Shown one piece after another: positions 51,963-59,826 of a stretch of 64,000 nt of DNA. Positions within the stretch are counted from its first letter, which is position 1. Each line of letters opens with the position of its first letter. The notes beneath the pieces were generated by a model. The model worked only from the letters and a program-made list of their open reading frames with translations. It had not been told where the DNA came from and made no database searches. The translations under genes and the position numbers were made by a program. This DNA is from an uncultured Bacilli bacterium (lineage in GTDB: Bacteria > Bacillota_I > Bacilli_A > RFN20 > CAG-826), in contig CAKUXV010000002.1 in assembly GCA_934700895.1 (NCBI GenBank), forward strand, positions 248,001-312,000. Reading direction: 5' to 3'.

Positions 51963-52343
51963 TTTCTTTTCCTTTATTTCTTCGTTAAATGGCCGATTTC
52001 ACTGCTTTTCTGGCCTTATTCCGCCCGCTTCCGACGGAAACCAAGGGGTAGTATACCCCTTTCTGTTTCCTAAAGGAAACGGCGAAGGAACCTAAACGCC
52101 GTTTTCTCCAACGTTTTTTCAAATTTTCTAGAAAAAATGACAGGAAAGTCGAAGAAACCGAAAGATTAGAATGTAAAGATTTGCAAAAAATCAAATCAGA
52201 ATTTTGTTAAAGAAAAGAGAGAATATAAGCCGCTATTTCAAATTTAAAACCACATAAATAAAAACTAGAGAAATGGAAACCGAAAAATATTTCGACAAAA
52301 AATTTTAAAAAAGGACTCTAAGTAAGGTAAGGGAGGATTCCTC
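51963..52343. other. AT-rich gene-free stretch upstream of the micro-ORF region
   Basis: No intact gene. It carries the pepV leader and, from about 52140, very AT-rich DNA with several -10-like sequences (for example TATAAG at 52224) but no promoter I can defend. It ends in GGGAGG for the micro-ORFs. Confidence 0.5.
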
Positions 52344-52472
52344 ATGGAACCAATTCCCGAAAACGCCGTGCCGCTCCAAGAAAGGAGAATAAAACACGTT
52401 GGACAAACTCATCGCCTTAATGGCCTTGATCGACCTCTTCTTGCTGCTCCTTCGAGGGGGCGACCGCCGTAA
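52344..52472 (+). CDS. 42-residue leader-type ORF overlapping the hydrophobic micro-ORF
   Basis: An ATG at 52344 follows GGGAGG by 7 bases, and the ORF runs to TAA at 52470. The peptide is basic and Pro/Arg-rich at the end and matches nothing known. It overlaps the downstream micro-ORF in another frame, an arrangement like mok/hok, so it may serve to couple translation. GAGG-ATT-CCTC around its ribosome site can form a small hairpin. Confidence 0.4.
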   Translation: MEPIPENAVPLQERRIKHVGQTHRLNGLDRPLLAAPSRGRPP

Positions 52473-52494
52473 ACGTAAGTGTTTGAAAAAGTGA
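52399..52494 (+). CDS. 31-residue hydrophobic/basic peptide, candidate type I toxin
   Basis: A TTG start at 52399 follows AAAGGAG (52381-52387) by 11 bases. Residues 4-18 form one hydrophobic helix (LIALMALIDLFLLLL) and the rest is strongly basic (RGGDRRKRKCLKK), the layout of small membrane toxins of the Fst/TxpA/holin-like kind. A strong converging promoter and a minus-strand terminator overlap its 3' end. No sequence family could be assigned; a short leader peptide is the alternative. Confidence 0.45.
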   Translation: MDKLIALMALIDLFLLLLRGGDRRKRKCLKK

Positions 52495-52520
52495 TCCCAA
52501 AAAAGGGATCACCAACAACC
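52482..52520 (-). ncRNA. putative short converging RNA over the micro-ORF 3' end
   Basis: From the promoter at 52527-52554 transcription should begin near 52520 and reach the terminator GTGATCCC-TTTTTT-GGGATCAC-TTTTT at 52486-52514. That gives a transcript of only about 40 bases, antisense to the end of the micro-ORF message. Read-through products would cover the whole ORF. Confidence 0.35.
52486..52514 (-). terminator. minus-strand terminator at the micro-ORF stop
   Basis: Perfect 8-bp stem GTGATCCC/GGGATCAC, six-T loop, followed by five T only on the minus strand. On the plus strand no T run follows. Confidence 0.7.
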
Positions 52521-52526
52521 ACTTAA

Positions 52527-52554
52527 ATTATAGGCGGGGACGGCACGGCGTCAA
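52527..52554 (-). promoter_or_regulatory. strong promoter converging on the micro-ORF
   Basis: TTGACG, 16-base spacer, TATAAT on the minus strand, with no minus-strand protein gene downstream. Confidence 0.7.
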
Positions 52555-52625
52555 TCCCCGGGGGGAGCGAAAGCCATGAAAGGAGGACGCAAAACTGTAA
52601 AGGAAAAAGGGTTTTGCTCCGACGC
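52547..52625. other. nested inverted repeats, possible structured RNA
   Basis: GGCGTC (52547) pairs with GACGCC (52620-52625), and inside it GGAGCGAAAGCC pairs imperfectly with GGTTTTGCTCC. The loop contains GGAGGACGCAAAA, which recalls part of the cyclic di-GMP-I aptamer, but the rest of that motif is missing. The element overlaps the minus-strand promoter. Confidence 0.35.
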
Positions 52626-52637
52626 CAACAAGGATAC

Positions 52638-52662
52638 AAAAAAGCTCGGACAAATCCGAGCT
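52638..52662 (-). terminator. terminator after initiator tRNA
   Basis: AGCTCGGA, 4-base loop, TCCGAGCT, then six T on the minus strand. Confidence 0.85.
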
Positions 52663-52672
52663 AATTGCCGAT

Positions 52673-52749
52673 TGGTTGCGGGAGATGGATTTGAACCACC
52701 GACCCCCAGGTTATGGGCCTGATGAGCTACCAGGCTGCTCTATCCCGCG
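52673..52749 (-). tRNA. initiator tRNA-fMet (anticodon CAT)
   Basis: 77 bases including encoded CCA. Initiator features: C1-A72 mismatch (CGCGGGA/TCCCGCA), AGAGCAGCCTGGTAGCTC D arm, TTCAAAT T-loop. The anticodon stem is TCAGG/CCTGG: the usual G29-C41 pair is A29-T41, leaving two of the three canonical G-C pairs. The loop is CCCATAA, so position 33 is C instead of the near-universal U. It has its own promoter and terminator. Confidence 0.93.
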
Positions 52750-52775
52750 AGATAGGCTTCTTATCGGCAATGAGT

Positions 52776-52804
52776 AATATACTCTTTAATCTAAGGGGTG
52801 GCAA
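52776..52804 (-). promoter_or_regulatory. promoter of tRNA-fMet
   Basis: TTGCCA, 17-base spacer, TATATT on the minus strand, about 27 bases before the tRNA. Confidence 0.75.
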
Positions 52805-52821
52805 GGAAAAGTTCGCTTGAA

Positions 52822-53859
52822 TCACCACTTATTGAAAACTTTCTCGGCAAAGCCTGGAAGGTCTTTAAAGGAATAACTTTTGCCACCCGCATCGATTCGA
52901 CCGGAAAATAAGCCAAATACTTGATGCTGATTGGAACGGAGAATCAAGGCGTTCATGTCCGCATGACGGTCATAAACGGGCTTGAAATCCACCCAGATAG
53001 CCCCTTCTTTGTCACGAAGCCGCCAGGAAGAAAGAAAGTCGTCTCTGCCCGAAGAAGTCAAAGGAATATCCATAATGACATCGTTTAGTTTCCAGGCTTC
53101 CCCATCCACAAAAAGCATGTTTTCGCTTGCCTTGCTGGTATCCCCGAATCCATACCCTAGATTCCAGCCAAAGGGATGGCCGTTGATTTCGGTATTGAGG
53201 GAAGACCAAAACCACGTATTTTTATAGGTCCAGACTCCTCTTCCCCAGTCTAGAACCCCGTAGCTATTTTGGTTAAAATCATAGACTTTATCGCCGAGTT
53301 TCGCATATCCCGAAGCCCGGAGGTTATTGATTTTTTGATTGTAATAGAAATGACCTTTTTTCTTAAAAGGCGTGGCGATCACCATGGATTTATCGCTCGT
53401 CGGCTCTAGAAGAATATCGCAAGAAAACCGCTCTTTCTTCTTGCCGAATTTATCCATGGAAGCCACTAGATGCCTTTTGCCGTTTTGAAGCGCGAAAAGG
53501 ATATCGAAGTTTTTTCCCTTAAAATGGACATCGCCTTGTTGGCTAGAGGCAGGCAAATTCAATTTTCCCATGGGGAAAAGGCCGCCGATAGAACGAGTGA
53601 CATCAAAAGGATGTTCTCCAAATTCAAGGACGCTGATCGAGGCTAACGACATATAGCCATTATCGGCCACCGTCAAAGCCACCCCGTAGTTAACGTTTCC
53701 AATATAATAATAATCCCATTCCTTGATGCGGCTTTTGGGGGCCTTGATATCGGAACGGGAATAGGTTTTCACCAAGTCAAAGGCGTATCCGGCTTCCGCT
53801 AAATCCCCTTCCTCGTTGAGCAAACGCCCGGCGTTTAAAAGATGCTGATTTTCCATCAT
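52822..53859 (-). CDS. DUF2804 domain-containing protein
   Basis: 345 residues, soluble, rich in beta strands. The C-terminal half has the DUF2804 signature: GVLDWGRGVWTYKNTWFWSS and FGWNLGYGFGDTSKASENMLFVDGEAWKL. The fold is related to lipocalin/hydroxysteroid-processing-like proteins, but no function is established. AAAGGAG precedes the ATG at 53859. It follows the hydrogenase operon but a terminator separates them. Confidence 0.85.
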   Translation of the reverse strand: MMENQHLLNAGRLLNEEGDLAEAGYAFDLVKTYSRSDIKAPKSRIKEWDYYYIGNVNYGVALTVADNGYMSLASISVLEFGEHPFDVTRSIGGLFPMGKLNLPASSQQGDVHFKGKNFDILFALQNGKRHLVASMDKFGKKKERFSCDILLEPTSDKSMVIATPFKKKGHFYYNQKINNLRASGYAKLGDKVYDFNQNSYGVLDWGRGVWTYKNTWFWSSLNTEINGHPFGWNLGYGFGDTSKASENMLFVDGEAWKLNDVIMDIPLTSSGRDDFLSSWRLRDKEGAIWVDFKPVYDRHADMNALILRSNQHQVFGLFSGRIDAGGKSYSFKDLPGFAEKVFNKW

Positions 53860-53917
53860 GAATCTCCTTTATTAATAGGATAGGCCAGTAAAAAGAAACG
53901 GACAATAGAGAGTCGAG

Positions 53918-53943
53918 AGAAAAGGCGCGTCTTATGCCGCGCC
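53918..53943 (-). terminator. terminator of the HydABC operon
   Basis: GGCGCG, 8-base loop, CGCGCC, then TTTTCTC on the minus strand, 19 bases after hydA. Confidence 0.75.
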
Positions 53944-53961
53944 TTCGCTTAAAAAACTCAC

Positions 53962-55761
53962 CTATTCTTCCGGATATTTTTCCCGATGGGGATTGTAGTG
54001 GGTGTGGAGCAATTCTTCGGCTCGGTGGGAGCAGGGAACGCCTAGGAAGTCTTCATAAAGCCGCTTCACATCGGGGTTATTATGAGACTCTCGAAGCTTT
54101 TTATGCTCATCGATGCCATAAAGGATCTTCGCGCGTTTTTGGCAATATTCCTCCACGATGTTTTTGCCTTCTCCCGGATGGAGATTCGGTTTGACAAAAG
54201 GTTGCCCACCGCCATTGATGCATCCGCCGGGGCAGCCCATGATTTCAATGAAAGCATAGGGGGATTTGCCCGCTTTGATTTGCTCTAATAACGGTTTGGC
54301 GTTTTTCATGCCGGAAGCCACAGCGACTTTTAACGTAGAACCCGGGAAAGCAAATTCCGCTTCCTTGATTCCTTCCATGCCGCGAACCGCGACGAATTCC
54401 AATGCCCCCGCTTCTTTTCCCGTCAAGGTGAAATAAGCCGTTCTTAAGGCGGCTTCCATGACGCCGCCGCTCGCGCCGAAGATGACGCCGGCTCCGCTAT
54501 ATTCTCCGAGTAAATCCTGATCGAATTCTTCTTCGGGAAGGTCATCAAAGATCAAGCCTGCGCGACGAATCATCAAAGCGAGTTCGCGGGTGGTTAAAAC
54601 CGCGTCGACATCGGCAAGGCCGGCTTCATCGGCCAGTTCTCTCCGCTTGGCTTCGCCTTTTTTGGCGGTGCAGGGCATGACCGAGACCACGAAGAGGTCT
54701 TTGGGGTCGAGGTTATGGACTTTGGCAAAATAGCTCTTGATGATCGCCCCTTCCATTTCGTGGGGGGATTTGCAGGTAGAAAGATGGTGCAATAATTCGG
54801 GATAGAAATATTCGCAATAATTGATCCATCCTGGCGAGCAGGAGGTGATTTGGGGCAATAAGCCCTTATTTTGGATGCGGTTCAACAATTCCGTGGCCTC
54901 TTCCATGATGGTGAGGTCCGCGGCGAAATTCGTATCGAAAACGCGGTAGAAACCAAGGCGATGAAGGGCGGCGACCATTTTTCCCGTCGCGTCCATCTCC
55001 CCGATTTTATGGCCAAATTCTTCCGCTAAAGCGGCGCGGACCGCGGGAGCGGTTTGGACAATGACGGTTTTTCCGTCCATGAAGGCTTTGTCGACCCAAT
55101 CGATTTCGCGTTTTTCGCTTAGGGCACCCGTGGGGCACACGGCTACGCATTGGCCGCATTGGATGCAGGGAGAGGAGGCAAAACTACGGTTCCCCGCCGG
55201 GGCTACGAAGGTTTCAAAACCCCGCCCCTCGAATCCTAAAATCCCGATTCCTTGGGCTTCTTTGCACCGTTCCACGCATCGTCCGCAGAGAATGCATTTG
55301 CTGGTGTCGCGGATGATGCCGGGGGCGCAGTCATCGTAATAGGTTTTGCTTTTCTCTCCGAGGAATTCGCCATCCCTTGCCCCCGTTAAGTGAGCGGCGT
55401 GAAGCAATTCGCATTGTCCGTTTTTCACACAGGTTTGGCAGTCTTTGGAATGGTTGGAAAGCAAGAGTTCCACACTGGTTCTTCTGGCTTCGATGGCCTT
55501 GGGGGATGAGATTTTGATTTCGAATCCCGCATCGGCTTTACAATCAGAAATGGGGTAGACGCAGCTAGCGACCAACCGCGAGCCGCGACTAGAAACGAGT
55601 TCTACGAGGCAGACGCGGCAGGAAGCAAGGCTATTATGGCCTTTGTTCCAGTAGCAAAGAGTCGGGATGTTGTAGCCAATTTCCCGGGCCGCTTCCAAAA
55701 TCGTGAGGTTGGAATCGACTTCGTAAAAGCGGCCTTCGACTTTGATTTTGATTTTATCCAT
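53962..55761 (-). CDS. hydA: [FeFe]-hydrogenase catalytic subunit, group A (HydA of the bifurcating HydABC type)
   Basis: 599 residues. In order: plant-type [2Fe-2S] domain (about 1-80, CRVC...), His-ligated cluster motif HSKDCQTCVKNGQCEL, two [4Fe-4S] clusters (CILCGRCVERC, CIQCGQCVAVCP), then the H-cluster domain with TSCSPGW, MPCTAKKGEA and MGCPGGCINGGGQP, and the small C-terminal region. All H-cluster cysteines are present. Together with hydB and hydC it should couple NADH and reduced ferredoxin oxidation to H2 formation, or the reverse. CAAGGAG precedes the ATG. Confidence 0.95.
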   Translation of the reverse strand: MDKIKIKVEGRFYEVDSNLTILEAAREIGYNIPTLCYWNKGHNSLASCRVCLVELVSSRGSRLVASCVYPISDCKADAGFEIKISSPKAIEARRTSVELLLSNHSKDCQTCVKNGQCELLHAAHLTGARDGEFLGEKSKTYYDDCAPGIIRDTSKCILCGRCVERCKEAQGIGILGFEGRGFETFVAPAGNRSFASSPCIQCGQCVAVCPTGALSEKREIDWVDKAFMDGKTVIVQTAPAVRAALAEEFGHKIGEMDATGKMVAALHRLGFYRVFDTNFAADLTIMEEATELLNRIQNKGLLPQITSCSPGWINYCEYFYPELLHHLSTCKSPHEMEGAIIKSYFAKVHNLDPKDLFVVSVMPCTAKKGEAKRRELADEAGLADVDAVLTTRELALMIRRAGLIFDDLPEEEFDQDLLGEYSGAGVIFGASGGVMEAALRTAYFTLTGKEAGALEFVAVRGMEGIKEAEFAFPGSTLKVAVASGMKNAKPLLEQIKAGKSPYAFIEIMGCPGGCINGGGQPFVKPNLHPGEGKNIVEEYCQKRAKILYGIDEHKKLRESHNNPDVKRLYEDFLGVPCSHRAEELLHTHYNPHREKYPEE

Positions 55762-55767
55762 GGTCGT

Positions 55768-57642
55768 TTACTCCTTGATAACAGCGCCGAAGCGGCAAAG
55801 GGTGAAGCAAGATCCGCAGCGGATGCAGCGAGTCTGATCGATCACATATGGTTCTTTGCCCGGGGTGCCGTGGATACAAGAAACGGGGCAATTTCTCGCG
55901 CAGAGGGAGCACTTCTTGCAACGGTCTTTATCAATGGTGAAATGCGTGAGCTTTTTGCAAACATGGGCCGGGCACTTCTTGTCTTTGACGTGGGCTTCGT
56001 ATTCTTCCGGGAAATTCTTCATCGTCGAAAGAATCGGGTTGGCCGCGGTTTGGCCAAGGGCGCATAAGGCGCCGCTTTGAATGACGGTCGCAAGATCTTT
56101 CATCTCCACCAAGGTTTGCTCGGTAGCTCTTCCTTCGACCACATCCGTCAGCATCTCAAAAATACGCTTGGTGCCGATACGGCAATGGGAGCATTTGCCG
56201 CAGGATTCGCTGCAAATGAAATCCATATAGAAATGAGCGACGTCGACCATGCAGTTGTCTTCGTCCATGACAATCGCTCCTCCGCTCCCCATCATCGACC
56301 CTTTTGCGACGAGGGTATCGTAATCAATCGGGGTATCGAGGTCTTTTTCAGTCAAGCAGCCTCCGCTAGGACCGCCGGTTTGGATGGCTTTGAATTTTTT
56401 GCCGTCGGGGATGCCTCCGCCGATATCGTAAATTAAGGTCCTTAGAGTCGTTCCCATCGGAACTTCGACTAAACCAACGTTATTGATTTTGCCACCTAAT
56501 GCAAAGACTTTCGTCCCCTTCGACCCCGGGGTGCCGATTTTGGAATATTCCGCGGCTCCTACGCGAAGGATATAGGGGATCTGGGCCAAGGTTTCAACGT
56601 TATTGACGCAGGTAGGTTTTCCCCAAAGTCCAGAAATCGCGGGGAAAGGAGGGCGAGGACGCGGCATGCCGCGCTTGCCTTCAATCGAATTGAGCAAAGC
56701 AGTTTCTTCTCCGCAAACAAAAGCGCCTGCCCCTAAGCGAAGGTGGGCGCGGAAAGAGAAATTCGTTCCTAAAATATGGTCGCCGAGCAGCCCTGCTTTT
56801 TCCATCAATTCAATCGCATTGTTTAGTCTTTCCACCGCGACCGGGTATTCAGCGCGAACATAGAAATAGCCTTGGCTCGCCCCGAAGGCGTAACCAGCAA
56901 TCATCATGCCTTCGATGACTTCGAAGGGGTTACCTTCAAGAATCGAACGGTCCATGAAAGCGCCGGGATCGCCCTCATCGCCGTTGCAAACGATGTATTT
57001 TTGGTCCGCTCGGACGTTGGCGGCGAATTGCCATTTTCTTCCCGTGGGGAATCCAGCGCCCCCGCGTCCGCGGAGTCCGCTCTTAAGCACTTCGTCGATC
57101 ACTTGCTGGGGGGTCATGGTTTTTAGGACTTTTTCCAGGGCCTTAAACCCATCATAGCCGAACGATTCTTCTAAGGAATAAGGATTAATCGTCGAGCAGC
57201 CATGCAAAGCGACGCGAACTTGTTTCTTGTAGAAATTGATATCGTCTTGGCGTTGAACCTTTTCGTGGGTGTGGGGGTCGACATAAAGAAGGTTTTCGCA
57301 GACCTTCCCACCGATTAAATCTTCTTCTACGATTTGCTCGACGTCTTCGACTTTGACCGTCCGATACAAAGTATCTTCCGGGAGAATCTTCACAAACGGG
57401 CCTTGGGAACAAAAGCCAAAGCAACCGACGTGGTTAACTACGACCTTGTCTCCGATGTTTTTGGCCTCAATCAGTTCGTTGAGCTTGGCGATAATCGCTT
57501 CGCTGTGGTTGGATAAGCAGCCGGTCCCGCCGCAAACGAGGACATGGCGCTTGCCATCCTTCCCTGTGATTTTATTTTCAAAGCATTTCGAGCAGCCTTC
57601 GATCCGTTTCTCTAAGGCTTCGAGGGAGGTTAAGCGTTCCAT
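55768..57642 (-). CDS. hydB: NADH-binding hydrogenase subunit HydB (NuoF-like)
   Basis: 624 residues. N-terminal thioredoxin-like [2Fe-2S] domain (CGGTGCLSNHSE, VGCFGFCSQGP), NADH/FMN-binding core (GLRGRGGAGFPTGRKW, GDEGDPGAFMDR), SLBB domain, NuoF [4Fe-4S] site (SCGKCSHCRIG) and a C-terminal two-cluster ferredoxin (CKKCSLCARNCP, CIRCGSCFTLC). This domain order is that of HydB in bifurcating hydrogenases. It starts one base after hydC with GGAGTGG upstream. Confidence 0.95.
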   Translation of the reverse strand: MERLTSLEALEKRIEGCSKCFENKITGKDGKRHVLVCGGTGCLSNHSEAIIAKLNELIEAKNIGDKVVVNHVGCFGFCSQGPFVKILPEDTLYRTVKVEDVEQIVEEDLIGGKVCENLLYVDPHTHEKVQRQDDINFYKKQVRVALHGCSTINPYSLEESFGYDGFKALEKVLKTMTPQQVIDEVLKSGLRGRGGAGFPTGRKWQFAANVRADQKYIVCNGDEGDPGAFMDRSILEGNPFEVIEGMMIAGYAFGASQGYFYVRAEYPVAVERLNNAIELMEKAGLLGDHILGTNFSFRAHLRLGAGAFVCGEETALLNSIEGKRGMPRPRPPFPAISGLWGKPTCVNNVETLAQIPYILRVGAAEYSKIGTPGSKGTKVFALGGKINNVGLVEVPMGTTLRTLIYDIGGGIPDGKKFKAIQTGGPSGGCLTEKDLDTPIDYDTLVAKGSMMGSGGAIVMDEDNCMVDVAHFYMDFICSESCGKCSHCRIGTKRIFEMLTDVVEGRATEQTLVEMKDLATVIQSGALCALGQTAANPILSTMKNFPEEYEAHVKDKKCPAHVCKKLTHFTIDKDRCKKCSLCARNCPVSCIHGTPGKEPYVIDQTRCIRCGSCFTLCRFGAVIKE

Positions 57643-57643
57643 A

Positions 57644-58129
57644 TTAAGCCACTCCTTCTTTCCTGCGGTATTCTTGGAGGATGCCCTTGACTTGCTCGCG
57701 GGTCACCTTCGGATAGACTTTGCCGTTGATCGATAAGGCCGGGGCCAAGGCGCAGGCGCCCATGCAACGGACGGCTTCTAAGGTAAATAAGCCGTCTTTG
57801 GTCGTTTCACCCGGGGCGATTCCCAAGACTTTAGCGAATTCATCGCAGACATCTTGGGCCGCTTTGACGTAGCAAGCCGTGCCAAGGCAGACGCCAATGA
57901 CGTATTTGCCTTTCGGGGCGAGGGAGAAAAACGAATAGAACGTAACGACGCCATAAATCTCGGCGACGGGGATATCCATTTCTTCGGAGATGATTTCTTG
58001 CACTTCAAGAGGAATGTACCCATATTTTTTCTGGATGGTCGAAAGAATCATCATCAGCGGACTCGGCTCGTCCTTCATCGAACGGCAGATCGCTTGAACG
58101 TCCTTGACGACTTCGGAGCGTATTTTCAT
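57644..58129 (-). CDS. hydC: [2Fe-2S] hydrogenase subunit HydC (NuoE-like)
   Basis: 161 residues, thioredoxin-like [2Fe-2S] fold. The four ligands lie in CLGTACY and CMGACALAP; VAEIYGVVTFYSFFS is the NuoE signature. It passes electrons within the HydABC complex. The start at 58129 (MKIRSEV) is supported by GGAAAGGAAG; a longer in-frame reading to 58261 would cross the promoter. First gene of hydCBA. Confidence 0.94.
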   Translation of the reverse strand: MKIRSEVVKDVQAICRSMKDEPSPLMMILSTIQKKYGYIPLEVQEIISEEMDIPVAEIYGVVTFYSFFSLAPKGKYVIGVCLGTACYVKAAQDVCDEFAKVLGIAPGETTKDGLFTLEAVRCMGACALAPALSINGKVYPKVTREQVKGILQEYRRKEGVA

Positions 58130-58413
58130 GTCTTCCTTTCCTTTCCTGCGCATTGCACGCGGGCGTGTTGGCATTACAACAAGAAATATTTTAGAGGGCA
58201 TTATCCCAATTGAAAAGGAACTTTTACCGATTACCGATAAACCGAAAGAGTCCGATTTCATCGAATGTTTTTCGTTTATTTGTTAATTAAAATTAAGTTT
58301 ATCGGTAATGAAGATATCGCGATTTCAAGAAGAGCTGAAAAGAATAAAAAAGGAAGGCGGACCGAATGATAGAATCTCAAGTCCATCTTCCGAATTTATC
58401 GAATCTTTTCATT
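58130..58413 (-). promoter_or_regulatory. hydCBA regulatory region with a 13-bp inverted repeat
   Basis: ATTACCGATAAAC at 58230-58242 and its exact reverse complement GTTTATCGGTAAT at 58297-58309, 54 bases apart. An additional ACCGATT precedes the first copy, making a tandem ACCGATTACCGAT. A candidate -10 TAAAAT lies nearer hydC (58187-58192, minus strand). The pair could be binding sites for a regulator acting upstream of the promoter. The site does not resemble Rex operators. Confidence 0.5.
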
Positions 58414-58450
58414 GTCTAGAATAGATTTTTGCATCTAAATGCATTTTAGC
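58414..58450. repeat. repeat copy A flanking the ATPase gene
   Basis: GTCTAGAATAGA followed by TTTTTGCATCTAAATGCATTTTAGC. It shares the core AATAGATTTTTGC-N-TCTAAAT with copies B and C, but the distal palindrome arm is missing. It begins directly after the ATPase stop codon. Confidence 0.75.
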
Positions 58451-58451
58451 T

Positions 58452-59747
58452 TTATCCCAGATTTCCTAAACTATCAGGATTTAAAAGGAAATCATAAATG
58501 CTCATCGTAAGAATTCCATTTTCGTCGTAACGAGGCGGAGTGGGTTCTTTGGTGATAATGATTTTGGCAAAGGAATCATCAATTTTTCTTAATGGTCGAG
58601 TTTCTTGATTACGCTTTTCTTCACTAGGAATCGAGTAAGCGGATTGGATGTAATAACGTTTTGAACCCCTATTGCAAACAAAATCAACTTCTAACGCCTT
58701 CCTGGTTTGTTTTCCGCTTGCATCCTTTTCCGAAACAAAATTCACCCCGACATCGACACGATATCCGCGCATTTTGAGTTCATTGTAAATGACGTTTTCC
58801 ATCGCGTGATTTTCCTCGAATTGACGGAAATTCAGCCGGGCGTTCCGAAGCCCAAGGTCAGAGAAATAGTATTTTTTTGGAGTTTCAATGTACTTCTTCC
58901 CCTTGATGTTGTAACGGGAAGCGGATTCGATAAGAAAGCTATCCTCCAAATACCCGAGGTACTTCTTGATCGTCGCGGAGGTAATCTTGGAATTTTTCCT
59001 GCTTTGGAACGTTCTTTTAAGTTTTTCGGGATTAGTCAAAGAACCGATGTTAGAAGAAATCACGTTCAGTAAATCTTCGAGTTCGTCTTGGTTTTTTACA
59101 TTGTGACGTAAGAAAATATCCCGAAGATAAATCTCTTGGAACAACGCTTCCAGCATCGAAGCTTTTTCATCCTCATTTTTCTTTAAAACGACAAGAGGAA
59201 GGCCCCCGTAAAGCAGATATTCGGTTAAACCCGCGTAACGATCTCCAGTATAAGCCGTCATGAATTCGGCAAAACTCAAAGGATACATATGGATGGCGTC
59301 TCCCCGCCCGGCGAATTCGGTGATGATGTCCTGCGAAAGGAATTTCGCATTGCTGCCCGTGACATAGATATCGAGGTTTGGCTCCCTTAAATAACCGTTT
59401 AAAACATATTCAAATCCGCCCAACAGTTGCACTTCATCCAACAATAAATAATAAGGATCGACATCTTGGATGCGGTTTTTCATGCAAGAAAGGAATTTTT
59501 TAGGATCCGCGCCTCGTTTTTCTTTCCCCATGTCTACATAGCTTTCCCCCATCTTTTCTAGATCGGAAGCCGAGTCAAAAGCAAAGCGAATAATATGGTC
59601 CTCGGGTACTCCTTGGGAAAGAAGGTAGTTATAAAACAAAGTATTCAAAAGATAGGATTTGCCGCATCGACGTATGCCAGTAATGACCTTAATCATTCCG
59701 TTATGTTCTTTTTCAATGAGTTTATTTAAATAGAAGTTTCTTTCCAT
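58452..59747 (-). CDS. AAA_14/DUF4143-type ATPase
   Basis: 431 residues. P-loop ITGIRRCGKSYLLNTLF, Walker B YYLLLDEVQLL, sensor VTGSNAKFLS and arginine region EFAGRGDAIHMYPLSFAEF, followed by a DUF4143 domain (LGYLEDSFLIESASRYNIKG, ETPKKYYFSDLGLRNA) of nuclease-like fold. The family is widespread in multicopy form in anaerobes, with unknown function. AGGAGAAG precedes the ATG. The gene is bracketed tightly by repeats and lies between hydC and the group B hydrogenase gene, suggesting insertion. Confidence 0.92.
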   Translation of the reverse strand: MERNFYLNKLIEKEHNGMIKVITGIRRCGKSYLLNTLFYNYLLSQGVPEDHIIRFAFDSASDLEKMGESYVDMGKEKRGADPKKFLSCMKNRIQDVDPYYLLLDEVQLLGGFEYVLNGYLREPNLDIYVTGSNAKFLSQDIITEFAGRGDAIHMYPLSFAEFMTAYTGDRYAGLTEYLLYGGLPLVVLKKNEDEKASMLEALFQEIYLRDIFLRHNVKNQDELEDLLNVISSNIGSLTNPEKLKRTFQSRKNSKITSATIKKYLGYLEDSFLIESASRYNIKGKKYIETPKKYYFSDLGLRNARLNFRQFEENHAMENVIYNELKMRGYRVDVGVNFVSEKDASGKQTRKALEVDFVCNRGSKRYYIQSAYSIPSEEKRNQETRPLRKIDDSFAKIIITKEPTPPRYDENGILTMSIYDFLLNPDSLGNLG

Positions 59748-59757
59748 CTTCTTCTCC

Positions 59758-59799
59758 TGGAATAGATTTTTGCACCTAAATGCACTTTTCTATTTTATC
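59758..59799. repeat. repeat copy B flanking the ATPase gene
   Basis: TGGAATAGATTTTTGCACC onward to TCTATTTTATC. Its edge overlaps the ATPase ribosome-binding site, so this copy probably also holds the start of the message. Confidence 0.75.
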
Positions 59800-59826
59800 T
59801 TAAGCGGAACAACGAAAAAGAAAAAG

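Noticed and set aside
52547..52625. Cyclic di-GMP-I riboswitch
   Set aside because: A GACGCAAA-like segment is present, but the conserved 3' half of the aptamer and a downstream target gene are missing.
52575..52700. Plus-strand ORF starting with ATG at 52575
   Set aside because: It runs through the tRNA-fMet terminator and into the tRNA gene; coding function is implausible.
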